A stretch of DNA of 16,904 nt, taken from the NCBI GenBank assembly GCA_937890845.1, contig CALADR010000074.1, positions 1 through 16,904 of the forward strand, written 5' to 3'. This stretch comes from an uncultured Bacteroidales bacterium. Lineage in GTDB: Bacteria; Bacteroidota; Bacteroidia; Bacteroidales; UBA932. Below the pieces are notes generated by a model. That model searched no databases and was not told the origin of the DNA. It saw only the letters and a program-made list of their open reading frames with translations. The stretch's first letter is position 1. The number at the start of each line of letters is the position of its first letter. The translations under genes and the position numbers were made by a program. This document shows, piece after piece, positions 1-8,417 of the stretch.

Positions 1-16
1 GCAGCCGGTTTTATTT

Positions 17-1243
17 TCATTTTCTGTTCATTTTCTTGGAGTTGAACCTGTAGCCTATGCCTATCATCAGGTTGTTGGGGTCCTTGAATCTGTAGAGCTG
101 GTATCCGATATGGATAAACAGATCCTTGAACACGTCAGCCTTCAGTGCGAAAATCTGGTAAAATGACTCTGTATCGTCTCCCATGCCCAAAAGGTTTTTG
201 CCTATACCTATATTTATGGAGAATATGGGCATTACGATTTCAGCTCTGGCAGAGATACCAAGTGAAATCTGTTCAATGGCAGGAGGACGATGGAATTTTA
301 TATCTGTGTGTGCGTTAGGATAATCGTTTGCAATGTGGTCTTTTATGTTTGCACTTTCATCAAACTGCATATCAAGCGAAAGTCCGGCGCGGAAGAAACG
401 GCTGAAGTTGTAGAGAGGGTTGAAATTAAATCCCGCAACACCGAATTTGCCAGGTACTATATATGCACCGTCATCAAACATGACAGCTTTTTTTCTTGCT
501 GCACCATACAATATGATGTCGTAAGTCACGTGTTTGTCGAAATAGCCTTGCTTCCATGACTTGCTTTTAAGCCTTGGTGTGTTTTCTCCACCGAAAGAGC
601 GGTGGATTCCAAGTCGGCCTTCTATGGTATTGACACCGGCATTGGGATATTTGGTGTTGCCGTTGGAATAGTGAGAAAGCGCAGCGCCTGCTGTCAGGCT
701 CCAGTGCGGTGCGAAACTCCAGTTTAATAAGAGCCCCAGGTTTATGTAGGCATTCATCTTTGATCCTACGACATAGTTCCAGATATTTGATTCTTCATCA
801 AAAGGCCTCCATCCGAATGAGATTCCGAAGTTCCATTCATAGTCCAGGGAAAGGTTCGGTGTCAGAGAGGCTATTCTGGAGTTCTGGAAAATAAAGAGGG
901 CAGTGGGACTTCCTATTTCAGTATTGTTGCAAAAACTGTTGTATGCCAAACCTATACCCTGAGACGTATATGGATATAAATCACCGAAATATGTGCCGGG
1001 ATTCCATCGGAAACTGTATTTGAGATGAGTCGAAAAAGACTGTCTCATAGGGCTTCCTTCAGAATTTTCGCCTTTGAAGAACGGATTTGTCTGAAATATA
1101 TAGCCTCCTGCGCCGCTAAGTCCTGCACTGTGTGTTATTCGCGGTTTTCCAGGCGCTTGTTCATTTGTAATAGAAGCCGCAGCTGATACGGACACAAGTC
1201 CGAATGCAACTGCGGCATATAGTGTTTTCAAGATTCCGGTCAT
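17..1243 (-). CDS. PagL-like outer-membrane lipid A deacylase (acyloxyacyl hydrolase family)
   Basis: Predicted outer-membrane beta-barrel enzyme of the PagL/acyloxyacyl hydrolase family, which removes the 3-O-linked acyl chain from lipid A. The 408 residues begin with a signal peptide (about 1-23, ending in Ala-rich AAAS). Alternating aromatic/hydrophobic stretches typical of beta-strands follow. The diagnostic motif is H191-Y-S193-N194, then GNTKYPNAGVN, matching the catalytic His-x-Ser-Asn of PagL. At the place where Pseudomonas PagL has its catalytic Glu, this protein seems to have N205; E208 lies three residues on. At 408 residues it is much longer than PagL (about 150 mature residues), as is common in Bacteroidota members, so the C-terminal half probably adds strands. 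It starts 33 bp after purC and is the last gene of the co-directional run seen here. The family is fairly sure; the exact acyl position cleaved is inference. Confidence 0.75.
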   Translation of the reverse strand: MTGILKTLYAAVAFGLVSVSAAASITNEQAPGKPRITHSAGLSGAGGYIFQTNPFFKGENSEGSPMRQSFSTHLKYSFRWNPGTYFGDLYPYTSQGIGLAYNSFCNNTEIGSPTALFIFQNSRIASLTPNLSLDYEWNFGISFGWRPFDEESNIWNYVVGSKMNAYINLGLLLNWSFAPHWSLTAGAALSHYSNGNTKYPNAGVNTIEGRLGIHRSFGGENTPRLKSKSWKQGYFDKHVTYDIILYGAARKKAVMFDDGAYIVPGKFGVAGFNFNPLYNFSRFFRAGLSLDMQFDESANIKDHIANDYPNAHTDIKFHRPPAIEQISLGISARAEIVMPIFSINIGIGKNLLGMGDDTESFYQIFALKADVFKDLFIHIGYQLYRFKDPNNLMIGIGYRFNSKKMNRK

Positions 1244-1257
1244 ATTCCCGATTCTAT

Positions 1258-1285
1258 AATCTGTAGGACATGTTTTTTACAGATT
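1258..1285 (-). other. Inverted repeat spanning the purC stop codon
   Basis: Two 8-bp perfect arms (AATCTGTA at 1258-1265 and TACAGATT at 1278-1285) enclose a 12-nt loop and overlap the purC stop codon. In RNA read from the minus strand this makes a short AT-rich hairpin in the purC to lipid A deacylase junction. No run of U follows it, so it is not a convincing intrinsic terminator. It could be an mRNA processing or stability element, or chance. Confidence 0.3.
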
Positions 1286-2233
1286 TTTAAGACACTCGGT
1301 TACGTTGGCGGATATCCTTTCAAGAATGCTTTCTTCTCCGGAAGTCTCTTCGGCAGCCTCGAACTTTTCTCCTGTTATGCTTTCGTAAAGTTCGATATAT
1401 CTTTCAGTGATACCTTTGATGATTTCAGGAGTCATTTCAGGAACTTTCTGTCCTTCCTGACCCTGGAATCCTCCTGCCATAAGCCACTCGCGAACGAATT
1501 CTTTGGAGAGCTGTTTCTGCTTTTCGCCTTTAGCCAGCCTTTCTTCATAGCCTTCAGCATAGAAATATCTTGAAGAGTCAGGAGTGTGGACTTCGTCCAT
1601 AAGGTAGATCACACCGTCTTTCTTTCCGAATTCATATTTGGTGTCTACGAGAATCAGACCCATCTTGGCAGCGATTTCAGTTCCACGCTGGAAAATCGCA
1701 CGTGTATATTTTTCCAACTGTTCGTAATCCTCGCGGCTTACGAGTCCCTGTGCTATGATTTCCTCTTTTGAAATGTCCTCATCGTGTCCTTCCGCAGCTT
1801 TTGATGTAGGTGTGATAAGAGGCTCTGGGAATTTCTGGTTTTCAACCATTCCGTCAGGCATTTCCACTCCGCAGATAGTGCGTTTTCCTGCCTTGTATTC
1901 TCTCCAGGCGTGGCCTGAAAGATAGCCGCGGATGACCATTTCTACCTTGAATGGTTCGCATTTGTGTCCTACAGTGACCATCGGATCCGGAACTGCTATT
2001 TTCCAGTTAGGGAGAATGTCTGAGGTGGCATCGAGGAATTTCTCAGCTATCTGATTGAGAACCTGTCCTTTGAAAGGAATTCCTTTAGGAAGAACTACAT
2101 CGAATGCAGAAATTCTGTCAGATACGACCATTACCAGATACTTGCCGTCGATGTCATATACATCGCGTACTTTGCCTGTGTATTTCCCTGTCTGTCCCGG
2201 GAAATGGAAATCTGTCTTGACAATTGCGTCCAT
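1277..2233 (-). CDS. purC: Phosphoribosylaminoimidazole-succinocarboxamide synthase (SAICAR synthetase)
   Basis: Cytosolic purine biosynthesis enzyme. It joins CAIR with L-aspartate using ATP to give SAICAR, a late step toward IMP. The 318-residue protein shows the nucleotide-binding start KYTGKVRDVYD (17-27), SDRISAFD (38-45), the family segment KVEMVIRGYLSGHAWREY (96-113) and the signature DEVHTPDSSRY (213-223). It is the long form (yeast enzyme 306 residues) rather than the roughly 237-residue E. coli type. The start is supported by the match of the N-terminus to the family and by a promoter-like box just upstream. Its neighbours are not purine genes: cyuA ends 50 bp upstream and the lipid A deacylase starts 33 bp downstream, so co-transcription is possible without shared function. 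Confidence 0.97.
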   Translation of the reverse strand: MDAIVKTDFHFPGQTGKYTGKVRDVYDIDGKYLVMVVSDRISAFDVVLPKGIPFKGQVLNQIAEKFLDATSDILPNWKIAVPDPMVTVGHKCEPFKVEMVIRGYLSGHAWREYKAGKRTICGVEMPDGMVENQKFPEPLITPTSKAAEGHDEDISKEEIIAQGLVSREDYEQLEKYTRAIFQRGTEIAAKMGLILVDTKYEFGKKDGVIYLMDEVHTPDSSRYFYAEGYEERLAKGEKQKQLSKEFVREWLMAGGFQGQEGQKVPEMTPEIIKGITERYIELYESITGEKFEAAEETSGEESILERISANVTECLKNL

Positions 2234-2263
2234 TTTTTATTCGTTTTTAAATTTTGAGCGGTG

Positions 2264-2271
2264 CAAAAATA
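2264..2271 (-). promoter_or_regulatory. Bacteroidota -7 box upstream of purC
   Basis: On the minus strand the sequence is TATTTTTG, a full match to the TAnnTTTG -7 element of Bacteroidota primary-sigma promoters, 30 nt upstream of the purC ATG. It lies in the 50-bp gap after cyuA. The upstream -33 TTTG element is not well matched: its expected position falls within the last codons of cyuA. This suggests purC can be transcribed independently of the genes before it. Confidence 0.5.
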
Positions 2272-2283
2272 GTCAAAATAATT

Positions 2284-3612
2284 TTACTTGCATACCATTA
2301 TGTCCAGAATCATCGTGTCAGTGTTCTGCATTCCTACAGAACCTATTTTTCCAAGATTCCTGATGGTTTTTTCAATGTCTTTTTCAATAATGCCGTCATG
2401 TTCGGATATGCAGATGCCGTCCATTGCCAGTACTGCAGACTGGATTGCTGACGATACTCCTGAGGCCACTTTCATTGCACAACCTACCTTGGCTCCGTCA
2501 CATACCATTCCTGTAATGTTGCCTATCATATTCTTTATGGCTGCGCAAATATGTTCATAATCTCCTCCCCGGAGGTAGACGATACCGCATGAGGAGCCGG
2601 TAGATGCTATGACGCATCCGCACAATGCTGATAGTTTTCCAAGATAACCTTTAATATGTATGGCAACCAGATGGCTCAGTATCAGTGCCCTGGCGAGTTC
2701 TTCGTCTGGGGTGCCGTATTTCATTGCGTATGCTATGACTGGCATCGTGACAGTGATTCCCTGGTTTCCGCTTCCAGAGTTACTCATTGCAGGAAGTGTA
2801 CACCCTGCCATACGGGCGTCCGATGCTGCAGCAGTAAGTGACATTGCATAACTCATGAAGTCGTTGCCGAAAACGGACAGGTAGTTTTCAGAGTTTATGG
2901 TCTTTCCTACTTTCAAGCCGTATTCTCCGGAAAGTCCTTCACAGGCAAGCCTGAGGTTCATGTCCCTTGATTCAAGTATGAAACTGATGTCCTCAAAATC
3001 CGCACTTTGGGCAAATTCATATATTTCCTTGATACTCAGATGGTAATCAAGTGTGGTTTTATGCTCTTCTTTCGTATCGCCGCTTTCTGTTCGGTTGTTC
3101 TCGAGAATATTATTGTCAAAGCTTGTTTCGACGATATTGTCGTGGTCATCTTCTATGACTGACGAGGCTTTGTGTCCTGCTTGGGCTGAGACTGTGACTT
3201 TTGCATATAGCTTGTGTCCTGTTTCGCTTCTTGAAATCTTCACCTTGCCGGCTGCGACAAGTTCTTTAGCCCTTCCGACAGCTTCGTCGCACAGGTCGTG
3301 CAGTACTTCAAGTCCATACCCTGACTTTCCGCATACAACTCCAAGAGCTGCTGCAATATGGAGCCCTATCATTCCTGTTCCCGGAATACCTACTCCCATT
3401 CCGTTTTTCAGGATATTTCCGCTGACTTCTACATTGATGTCGAAATCTGCGGTTTTTCTCCATTCCTCTGTTTTGCATTCCGGACAGTTTTCTGTCAGGA
3501 TTTCAACGGCTTTAGATGCCGCTAGTGCTACGGTTATCGGTTCTGTGCATCCCAGAGCCGGCTTCACTTCCTTTTTTACAAGTTCAATGATTTCTGCCTG
3601 TCGTGGTGTCAT
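2284..3612 (-). CDS. cyuA: L-cysteine desulfidase, CyuA/UPF0597 family (serine dehydratase alpha-like)
   Basis: Cytosolic iron-sulfur enzyme expected to break down L-cysteine to pyruvate, ammonia and sulfide; some members act on serine. At 442 residues it fits the family (E. coli YhaM/CyuA is similar in length). Visible signatures are VKPALGCTEPITVALAASKA (16-35, with C22), the Gly-rich GMGVGIPGTGMIG (71-83), SNSGSGNQG (277-285) and a Cys-rich C-terminal half (C331, C333, C342, C371, C378) that should supply [4Fe-4S] ligands with C22. The ATG overlaps the upstream amidase stop codon as ATGA, so translation is probably coupled. A hydrophilic acidic stretch at about 154-186 sits between the two halves of the domain. 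The family is confident; the preferred substrate in this organism is inferred. Confidence 0.88.
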   Translation of the reverse strand: MTPRQAEIIELVKKEVKPALGCTEPITVALAASKAVEILTENCPECKTEEWRKTADFDINVEVSGNILKNGMGVGIPGTGMIGLHIAAALGVVCGKSGYGLEVLHDLCDEAVGRAKELVAAGKVKISRSETGHKLYAKVTVSAQAGHKASSVIEDDHDNIVETSFDNNILENNRTESGDTKEEHKTTLDYHLSIKEIYEFAQSADFEDISFILESRDMNLRLACEGLSGEYGLKVGKTINSENYLSVFGNDFMSYAMSLTAAASDARMAGCTLPAMSNSGSGNQGITVTMPVIAYAMKYGTPDEELARALILSHLVAIHIKGYLGKLSALCGCVIASTGSSCGIVYLRGGDYEHICAAIKNMIGNITGMVCDGAKVGCAMKVASGVSSAIQSAVLAMDGICISEHDGIIEKDIEKTIRNLGKIGSVGMQNTDTMILDIMVCK

Positions 3613-6600
3613 AGCGAGAAAAATTTTAATGAAGATGATAAAATCGCATCAATTATATCTTGATTTTTAATGGTTTCTATAGGAAATCCGAAGCATATTG
3701 TTTTATAATTTCCCGGGGAGTAGGAAATTCCTGCTGAAATTCCGCTGTCTGCATATTTAAATACAGAGGCTGCCTTGCGGCTTGCAGGGGCAATCCCGTC
3801 AGGAGTTTCCACACTATAACTAACTTCATTTACAGTATTGTGAAAATTAAATCCGTGTTCAGTCTCCCGGCTTTTGAATATATCATTGCATGCAGGAACG
3901 GGAACGACTTCTGCACTTTGGCTCGCATAGTTGCTGACCCATTTGTATCCCAGGACCTTTTTGGCAAATTCGATAGAGCCGGCTCTGAATGTGCTGTCAC
4001 ATTCTACAGGAAACACTTTATCCCAAATATCAGTACCGATATTTGCTCCGGAAACCAGTATGTTTCCGCCTTCGGAAGCGAAATCGGAAAGTGTATTTTG
4101 CATCTCCTGTGTGAAGACTCTGAATTTGTCAGGGACTGCTCCTCTTCCTTTCTTTGTAGTCACTTGTTTTCCGCAAATGATATCTGCACTCCAAGCCTCT
4201 TTTCTCAGAGTAGAATCCGTTGTAAATGCTTTTGCACTTGCTGAAAAGAAAGGATATCCGGCTTTCATTACCGCCTTGCCGTGAATATATGGATAATCAA
4301 ATGTGTTTCCTGCTACCTGTTTTCCGGCATATCCTGTATAGGAAGCACCGAAACCTGGATTTTCATCGGAAATATATGGCATATCCCTTCGGGTCTGGTA
4401 CATTTCTCCGATAAAGGATATATCCCTTATATAAGGGACTCCGCTGTCCAGTTTGTTGTCAAATCCTGCATACTGCGGAGTATCAAACCATGCAGGATTT
4501 GATACTCTGTCGAAATTATTCACTATAATGACAGCTCTGTCTGATACCTTTTCTCCATTCCTGCATCCGTCCTTACCATAATCTTCAGGTATTCCGACAC
4601 TGAGAATTTCACTTGGAAAACTTATTCCTCCGGCATTTATGGCTGCTATCTTGAAACTGTATATATGCCCCGGATTTATATCAATTTCAGTTTCGACATG
4701 TCCGTCTGTATATTGTATGTCGTGGATTTTTACACCATTGTCAAAACTTCCTCCATCTATTCTCGTATATAGCATATAGCTTTCTGTGACAGCCGTCGGC
4801 TCCAGTGTGTCGCGAGTATCTTTCCAGCTTAGCCTGGTTTTGTATTTTCCATTCGCACTGCTGATACTTGCAGAGAAAGAGTTAACGGGAAGTGGCTGTA
4901 CCTTATACTCGCAACTGTACCTGCTGCTTAAATATTTAAGTATTCCCTTATAGATTGCCCTGCTGACGGTAAAGCGGAATTCCGGGTCCAGTCCGTGTTT
5001 CATGTCTGCAAAATTCTGGTGTGAAAGCATTTCAAGTAGCATGGTAGGGACTCCTGTAGTGCGTGATTCGCTGTATGACCTGTCCCAAATATGCCTGCGA
5101 CTCCAAAGTGGGTCAAATTCTGCCCTGACATCGCGGACTACCTGGCTTTGTATAATGTCTGGAAGCTCTCGTCCGGTCATTCTGTCACTTCCGTCTGCAA
5201 ACTTGCTGCTTTTGTCACAAAGCAATGTGTATATTCCTAATGTCCCGATGATGGAGTCGTTGCTGCTGAAGCCTGCATCTGAGTGAAAAGCGAAAGCCAT
5301 GTCAATAGGAATATTGCGGCCTTTCTCTTTAGGGTTGAATCTTGAGCCTCCGCTTAATTCTTTCACCCATTTGCCTCTAGACATGAAGTCATCACGGTAG
5401 TCGTTCATCTGGTCATTCTGACTATATACTTCTGAATCGCATCCGGACCATTGCATCCAGTATCTGGCACCTTCTGCATATCTTGGCAGTCCGGATGTTT
5501 CTGCAGGGAACAAATCGTTGGCAGACGGTTTCCTTGATATGTTTCCGACACCGCCTCCGACTTTTACAGCATCAGCTGTCACTACGCTGCCGCTTTTGTG
5601 CTTCCTGCAAGATGGAGTTATATTATCCAGATATATATTTCCGGATGTTCCTTTGTCAAATTCAAAAGTACCCAGGTATATCCATGTACCTCCGCCCATT
5701 TTCTGGTTTATGAAGAAGTGGCTTTCTCCTCCCATGTGTCTGACTGTATAATGTGCAGATTCAGTGCTTTGAGGCAGAGATTTATATGACACATAGACTG
5801 CGTATTCTCCTCTGTGCGGGATATCTGGTGTCCAAGTGGCCGAGCATACTTTTCCTGAATTTTGAGAAGGTTCGATGCATTCTGTCATACGGGCAGATCC
5901 ATACTTGAAAGGGTTCTGTAAGGAGTCATATACTGGCTTTATATCTGCAAATCCTTCTCCGGCGTTTTCCCATTTGCCAGTTTCAGAATATTTTCCAAAT
6001 CTGCGCAAGTCGGTGTGTGTGTTATAATCTGCATTGAAATGAGCATCATTGTCTGTTATTATTTCAGCCCTTTGGTAGTCACGCTCTCTTGGCAAAATAA
6101 CATTTGCTCCTGCATTCTCGAGCATTGGGACCAGATAGGGCAGGACAAACCCCAGAGTGAACATATCTTCTACAGTCTGGAAAAGACAGGGACGCTGCCA
6201 TCTCCACGTCCCGTTGTTTTGGTCATAAAACCTTCCATGGCTTTGCCACACAGCGATATGTCTTCCGCTCAGACCTTCTTTGAAGATTCCTTTATCAGGA
6301 TTTACAGCAAGTGGGTATGTTTCATATCTCCTGTCTTTTATTTTATTAGGTGAGTCTGCAGGCTCTCCTGAAAAGCCGAGTTCTGAAGTGATGAGTTTCT
6401 CCATTTTCGTCCTTTCGCAGTAGATTCCTCCAAGACGGTAACTGCCGTATTCTTCGGGAAAAAGCTCTTTTAATGTGCTTTTGAACCATTGGTAAGTTTC
6501 ATATTTCCATGGCAGGTCTCCAAGGCTGCGGGTAAAATAGATGTCTATATACGTTCCGCGTTTCATTACGGCTTTCATTTTCAGATCGCCTTTTACGGAA

Positions 6601-6731
6601 GTTTTTGCCTGGATCAACACGCTGAGTGAGTCGCAGACAGACTTGAAGTCTTTGACTATCTTGCTTTGGGAAAATGCAGGCAAGACAAGCAGTAAAAAAA
6701 ATATAAGACTTATTGATTTCCTTATAGCCAT
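3609..6731 (-). CDS. Secreted amidase_3-like protein with golvesin-type and Fn3 domains
   Basis: Exported 1040-residue multidomain protein; the signal peptide is about 1-22 (LLVLPAFSQS). The catalytic domain resembles zinc-dependent N-acetylmuramoyl-L-alanine amidases (Amidase_3), which cut the bond between MurNAc and the stem peptide of peptidoglycan. It is split. HIAVWQSHGR (158-167, H165), TVEDMF (E188) and GANVILPRERD (208-218) form the first part. A golvesin/Xly-type beta module at about 250-395 interrupts it. MAFAFHSDAG (478-487, H483) and VPTMLLEMLSHQNF (561-574, E567) complete it. Thus all zinc and catalytic positions appear present. An Fn3-like domain lies at about 612-715, and a C-terminal alpha/beta domain at about 730-1036 (DRAVIIVNNFDR, GGNILVSGANIG). 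Bacteroidales homologues are often annotated 'xanthan lyase'; I see no basis for lyase activity. It starts 39 bp after the VanZ gene. Confidence 0.75.
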   Translation of the reverse strand: MAIRKSISLIFFLLLVLPAFSQSKIVKDFKSVCDSLSVLIQAKTSVKGDLKMKAVMKRGTYIDIYFTRSLGDLPWKYETYQWFKSTLKELFPEEYGSYRLGGIYCERTKMEKLITSELGFSGEPADSPNKIKDRRYETYPLAVNPDKGIFKEGLSGRHIAVWQSHGRFYDQNNGTWRWQRPCLFQTVEDMFTLGFVLPYLVPMLENAGANVILPRERDYQRAEIITDNDAHFNADYNTHTDLRRFGKYSETGKWENAGEGFADIKPVYDSLQNPFKYGSARMTECIEPSQNSGKVCSATWTPDIPHRGEYAVYVSYKSLPQSTESAHYTVRHMGGESHFFINQKMGGGTWIYLGTFEFDKGTSGNIYLDNITPSCRKHKSGSVVTADAVKVGGGVGNISRKPSANDLFPAETSGLPRYAEGARYWMQWSGCDSEVYSQNDQMNDYRDDFMSRGKWVKELSGGSRFNPKEKGRNIPIDMAFAFHSDAGFSSNDSIIGTLGIYTLLCDKSSKFADGSDRMTGRELPDIIQSQVVRDVRAEFDPLWSRRHIWDRSYSESRTTGVPTMLLEMLSHQNFADMKHGLDPEFRFTVSRAIYKGILKYLSSRYSCEYKVQPLPVNSFSASISSANGKYKTRLSWKDTRDTLEPTAVTESYMLYTRIDGGSFDNGVKIHDIQYTDGHVETEIDINPGHIYSFKIAAINAGGISFPSEILSVGIPEDYGKDGCRNGEKVSDRAVIIVNNFDRVSNPAWFDTPQYAGFDNKLDSGVPYIRDISFIGEMYQTRRDMPYISDENPGFGASYTGYAGKQVAGNTFDYPYIHGKAVMKAGYPFFSASAKAFTTDSTLRKEAWSADIICGKQVTTKKGRGAVPDKFRVFTQEMQNTLSDFASEGGNILVSGANIGTDIWDKVFPVECDSTFRAGSIEFAKKVLGYKWVSNYASQSAEVVPVPACNDIFKSRETEHGFNFHNTVNEVSYSVETPDGIAPASRKAASVFKYADSGISAGISYSPGNYKTICFGFPIETIKNQDIIDAILSSSLKFFSL

Positions 6732-6770
6732 TTTCCAAAAAAAATTAAAAGAATCAGTGTCGGGAAAGTT

Positions 6771-7178
6771 TTATTCCTTGTGTTTCCTGCACTGATTCCA
6801 GGCAATTACCGTAAGTATAGCTCCCGAAGCTACACCTAAACTGTCTGCCCTGAAGTCATTTATATCGCAGCTTCTGTAGCCTGTTTCTGCTTGTAGAAGT
6901 TCAATTATGCCACCTGCCAGAACTCCGGCAGCTAGAGTCAATGTTATGAATGCAAGGAATGTTTTCAGTTCCCATCCAGTTTTCCCGAAAACCATTGTCA
7001 TCAGTATCGGGAAAGGGAAAAACATTATGAAATGCACTATTTTGTCCGTAGGTATTCCGAGCCATTCCGGCTTTACTTCCGGAACTGAACTGAAATCCAG
7101 AAGGCACAGCAGAAGTATTGATGTCAAGTATGCAAGGAAAATAATCCAACTTAGTATGTATCTGAATTTATTCTTCAT
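6771..7178 (-). CDS. VanZ-family membrane protein
   Basis: Small inner-membrane protein of 135 residues with about four hydrophobic segments (about 8-27, 46-64, 72-93, 112-127). The VanZ-family pattern is clear: DKIVHFIMFFPF (45-56) in the first half, then E93-x-x-Q96, followed by YRSCDINDFRADSLGVASGA (101-120), corresponding to the family's E..Q...R..D..D...N..G signature. VanZ of enterococci gives low-level teicoplanin resistance. Chromosomal relatives are widespread and mostly uncharacterised, so resistance should not be assumed here. It sits between the sugar kinase gene (53 bp upstream) and the amidase gene (39 bp downstream), in an envelope-related context. Confidence 0.85.
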   Translation of the reverse strand: MKNKFRYILSWIIFLAYLTSILLLCLLDFSSVPEVKPEWLGIPTDKIVHFIMFFPFPILMTMVFGKTGWELKTFLAFITLTLAAGVLAGGIIELLQAETGYRSCDINDFRADSLGVASGAILTVIAWNQCRKHKE

Positions 7179-7231
7179 TTTATTTCCAGTTTTGCCTTAT
7201 GTGTGCCGCACAATCCGGATTCATATAGAGT

Positions 7232-8365
7232 TTACTTCATGTATTCGTAAACAGTACGCATCATATCTTCATACTGTTCCTCCATACTTTGCAGAAGTCT
7301 GTATTGTGCCCGGGTTCTTACCAGGTTGTGTTCCGGATATGCAGTCTTGTAGTATTTGTCTCCGTCAATGTAGTCCATTAGGAAGCGTAGGACCTGCTCG
7401 TATGTTATATATTTTGCTGAAAAGGCAAGCCAGTATGCTTCTGCTTTGGTCAGGTGTCCTTTCATCATTGAAAGGTATCCTTCCGTATAGGACTTGAACA
7501 TATCCATTGACATTGATACTTTGGACAAGTCTTTGTCATCCTCGGCTCCAGTATTGGTATAGGACCTTATCGCATCTCCGAAATCATTCAGACACGTACT
7601 GTTCATGCAGGTATCGAGGTCAATGACACATAGGACATCTCCTTTCTTGTCAAATAGTATATTGCTGATTTTCGTGTCGTTGTGAGTTACTCTTATTGGA
7701 AGTGTGCCGTTTTCCACCATTGCCCAGAATGCCAGCATTTCTTCGCGCCTGTTTTCTATCCAGCTTATTTCTTCGGGAACCGAGGCCTTTCTTCCCGCAG
7801 CATCGCGGGCCAAAGATTCATCCCACTGAGAGAATCTCCATTTGATGTTGTGGAATCCCTTGATGGTTTCACTGAGCTGTGTGTCAAAATCAGCCAGCAT
7901 GGCCTGGAATTTTCCTATACCTTTCCCTCCTTTTTCAGCCAGTAGGGGAGTGTCTGCCTTTTCATAGCTCATTGACTCTTCTATGAAAAAAGACATTGTC
8001 CAGTAATTTCCGTTCTTATCTTTAAGGTATAGTTCGTGGGCTGTGAGATTCTTCTCCGCCGCACTTAAACTTTCCGGCCGTCTTTTGATTACTGTCATAG
8101 CCTCCCGCATAGGGTCTCCTCCGTTTTCTGCAATTTTCTTTTTCAAGTGCTCGGTGACAGCCAGGATATTCTGCATCATTCCCGGAATATCAGGAAATAC
8201 GGAGTGGTTTTTCCTTTGAAGTATGTATCTGGGACCTTCATTTTCCGAGTATGCTATATATGTGTCGTTGATGAATCCGGGTCCGACAGCCTTGATTCCA
8301 ACGATATCACCTTCGGTAAGGAATGCCGAAGATATTTCAATCAGTTCTTTTTCTGTGTAGTTCAT
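7232..8365 (-). CDS. NahK/MdsC-like sugar kinase (aminoglycoside phosphotransferase fold)
   Basis: Cytosolic 377-residue kinase of the APH/choline kinase fold. It resembles N-acetylhexosamine 1-kinase (NahK of bifidobacteria, about 360 residues), which phosphorylates GlcNAc or GalNAc at the anomeric position. Visible signs are an N-terminal segment VGPGFINDTY (27-36) at the nucleotide loop, QRKN (50-53) with the likely ATP-binding Lys, the catalytic motif VTHNDTKISNILFD (226-239, D230 and N235), and the metal-binding DLDT (249-252), which replaces DFG. Bacteroidales homologues have sometimes carried a label such as 'desulfatase possibly for mucin' (MdsC), which the motifs do not support. Aminoglycoside resistance is equally unlikely. 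It follows the CBM9-like gene by 52 bp, consistent with a sugar-related job. Kinase fold is near certain; sugar specificity is inference. Confidence 0.75.
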   Translation of the reverse strand: MNYTEKELIEISSAFLTEGDIVGIKAVGPGFINDTYIAYSENEGPRYILQRKNHSVFPDIPGMMQNILAVTEHLKKKIAENGGDPMREAMTVIKRRPESLSAAEKNLTAHELYLKDKNGNYWTMSFFIEESMSYEKADTPLLAEKGGKGIGKFQAMLADFDTQLSETIKGFHNIKWRFSQWDESLARDAAGRKASVPEEISWIENRREEMLAFWAMVENGTLPIRVTHNDTKISNILFDKKGDVLCVIDLDTCMNSTCLNDFGDAIRSYTNTGAEDDKDLSKVSMSMDMFKSYTEGYLSMMKGHLTKAEAYWLAFSAKYITYEQVLRFLMDYIDGDKYYKTAYPEHNLVRTRAQYRLLQSMEEQYEDMMRTVYEYMK

Positions 8366-8417
8366 ATGCAGTTGCTGGCTTTTGTTTCTGGATTAATCAT
8401 GGACTCCGGCTTAAATA

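Noticed and set aside
3053..3670. Plus-strand open frame of 205 codons antisense to cyuA
   Set aside because: It lies opposite a clear CyuA coding region, has a Ser/Pro-rich composition typical of shadow frames, and no recognisable domain.
6771..7178. Glycopeptide resistance determinant (VanZ)
   Set aside because: VanZ-family membrane proteins are common in chromosomes, and no vanHAX genes are nearby.
7202..7220. Adjacent short palindromes TGTGCCGCACA and ATCCGGAT in the kinase-VanZ gap
   Set aside because: They are too short to separate from chance and have no promoter or terminator features around them.
6907..7497. Plus-strand open frame of 196 codons across the VanZ and kinase genes
   Set aside because: It is antisense to two well-supported genes and their gap, with no family resemblance.
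7232..8365. Aminoglycoside resistance gene
   Set aside because: The fold is shared, but the THNDTKISN and DLDT motifs fit NahK-like sugar kinases, and the context is chromosomal and not resistance-related.
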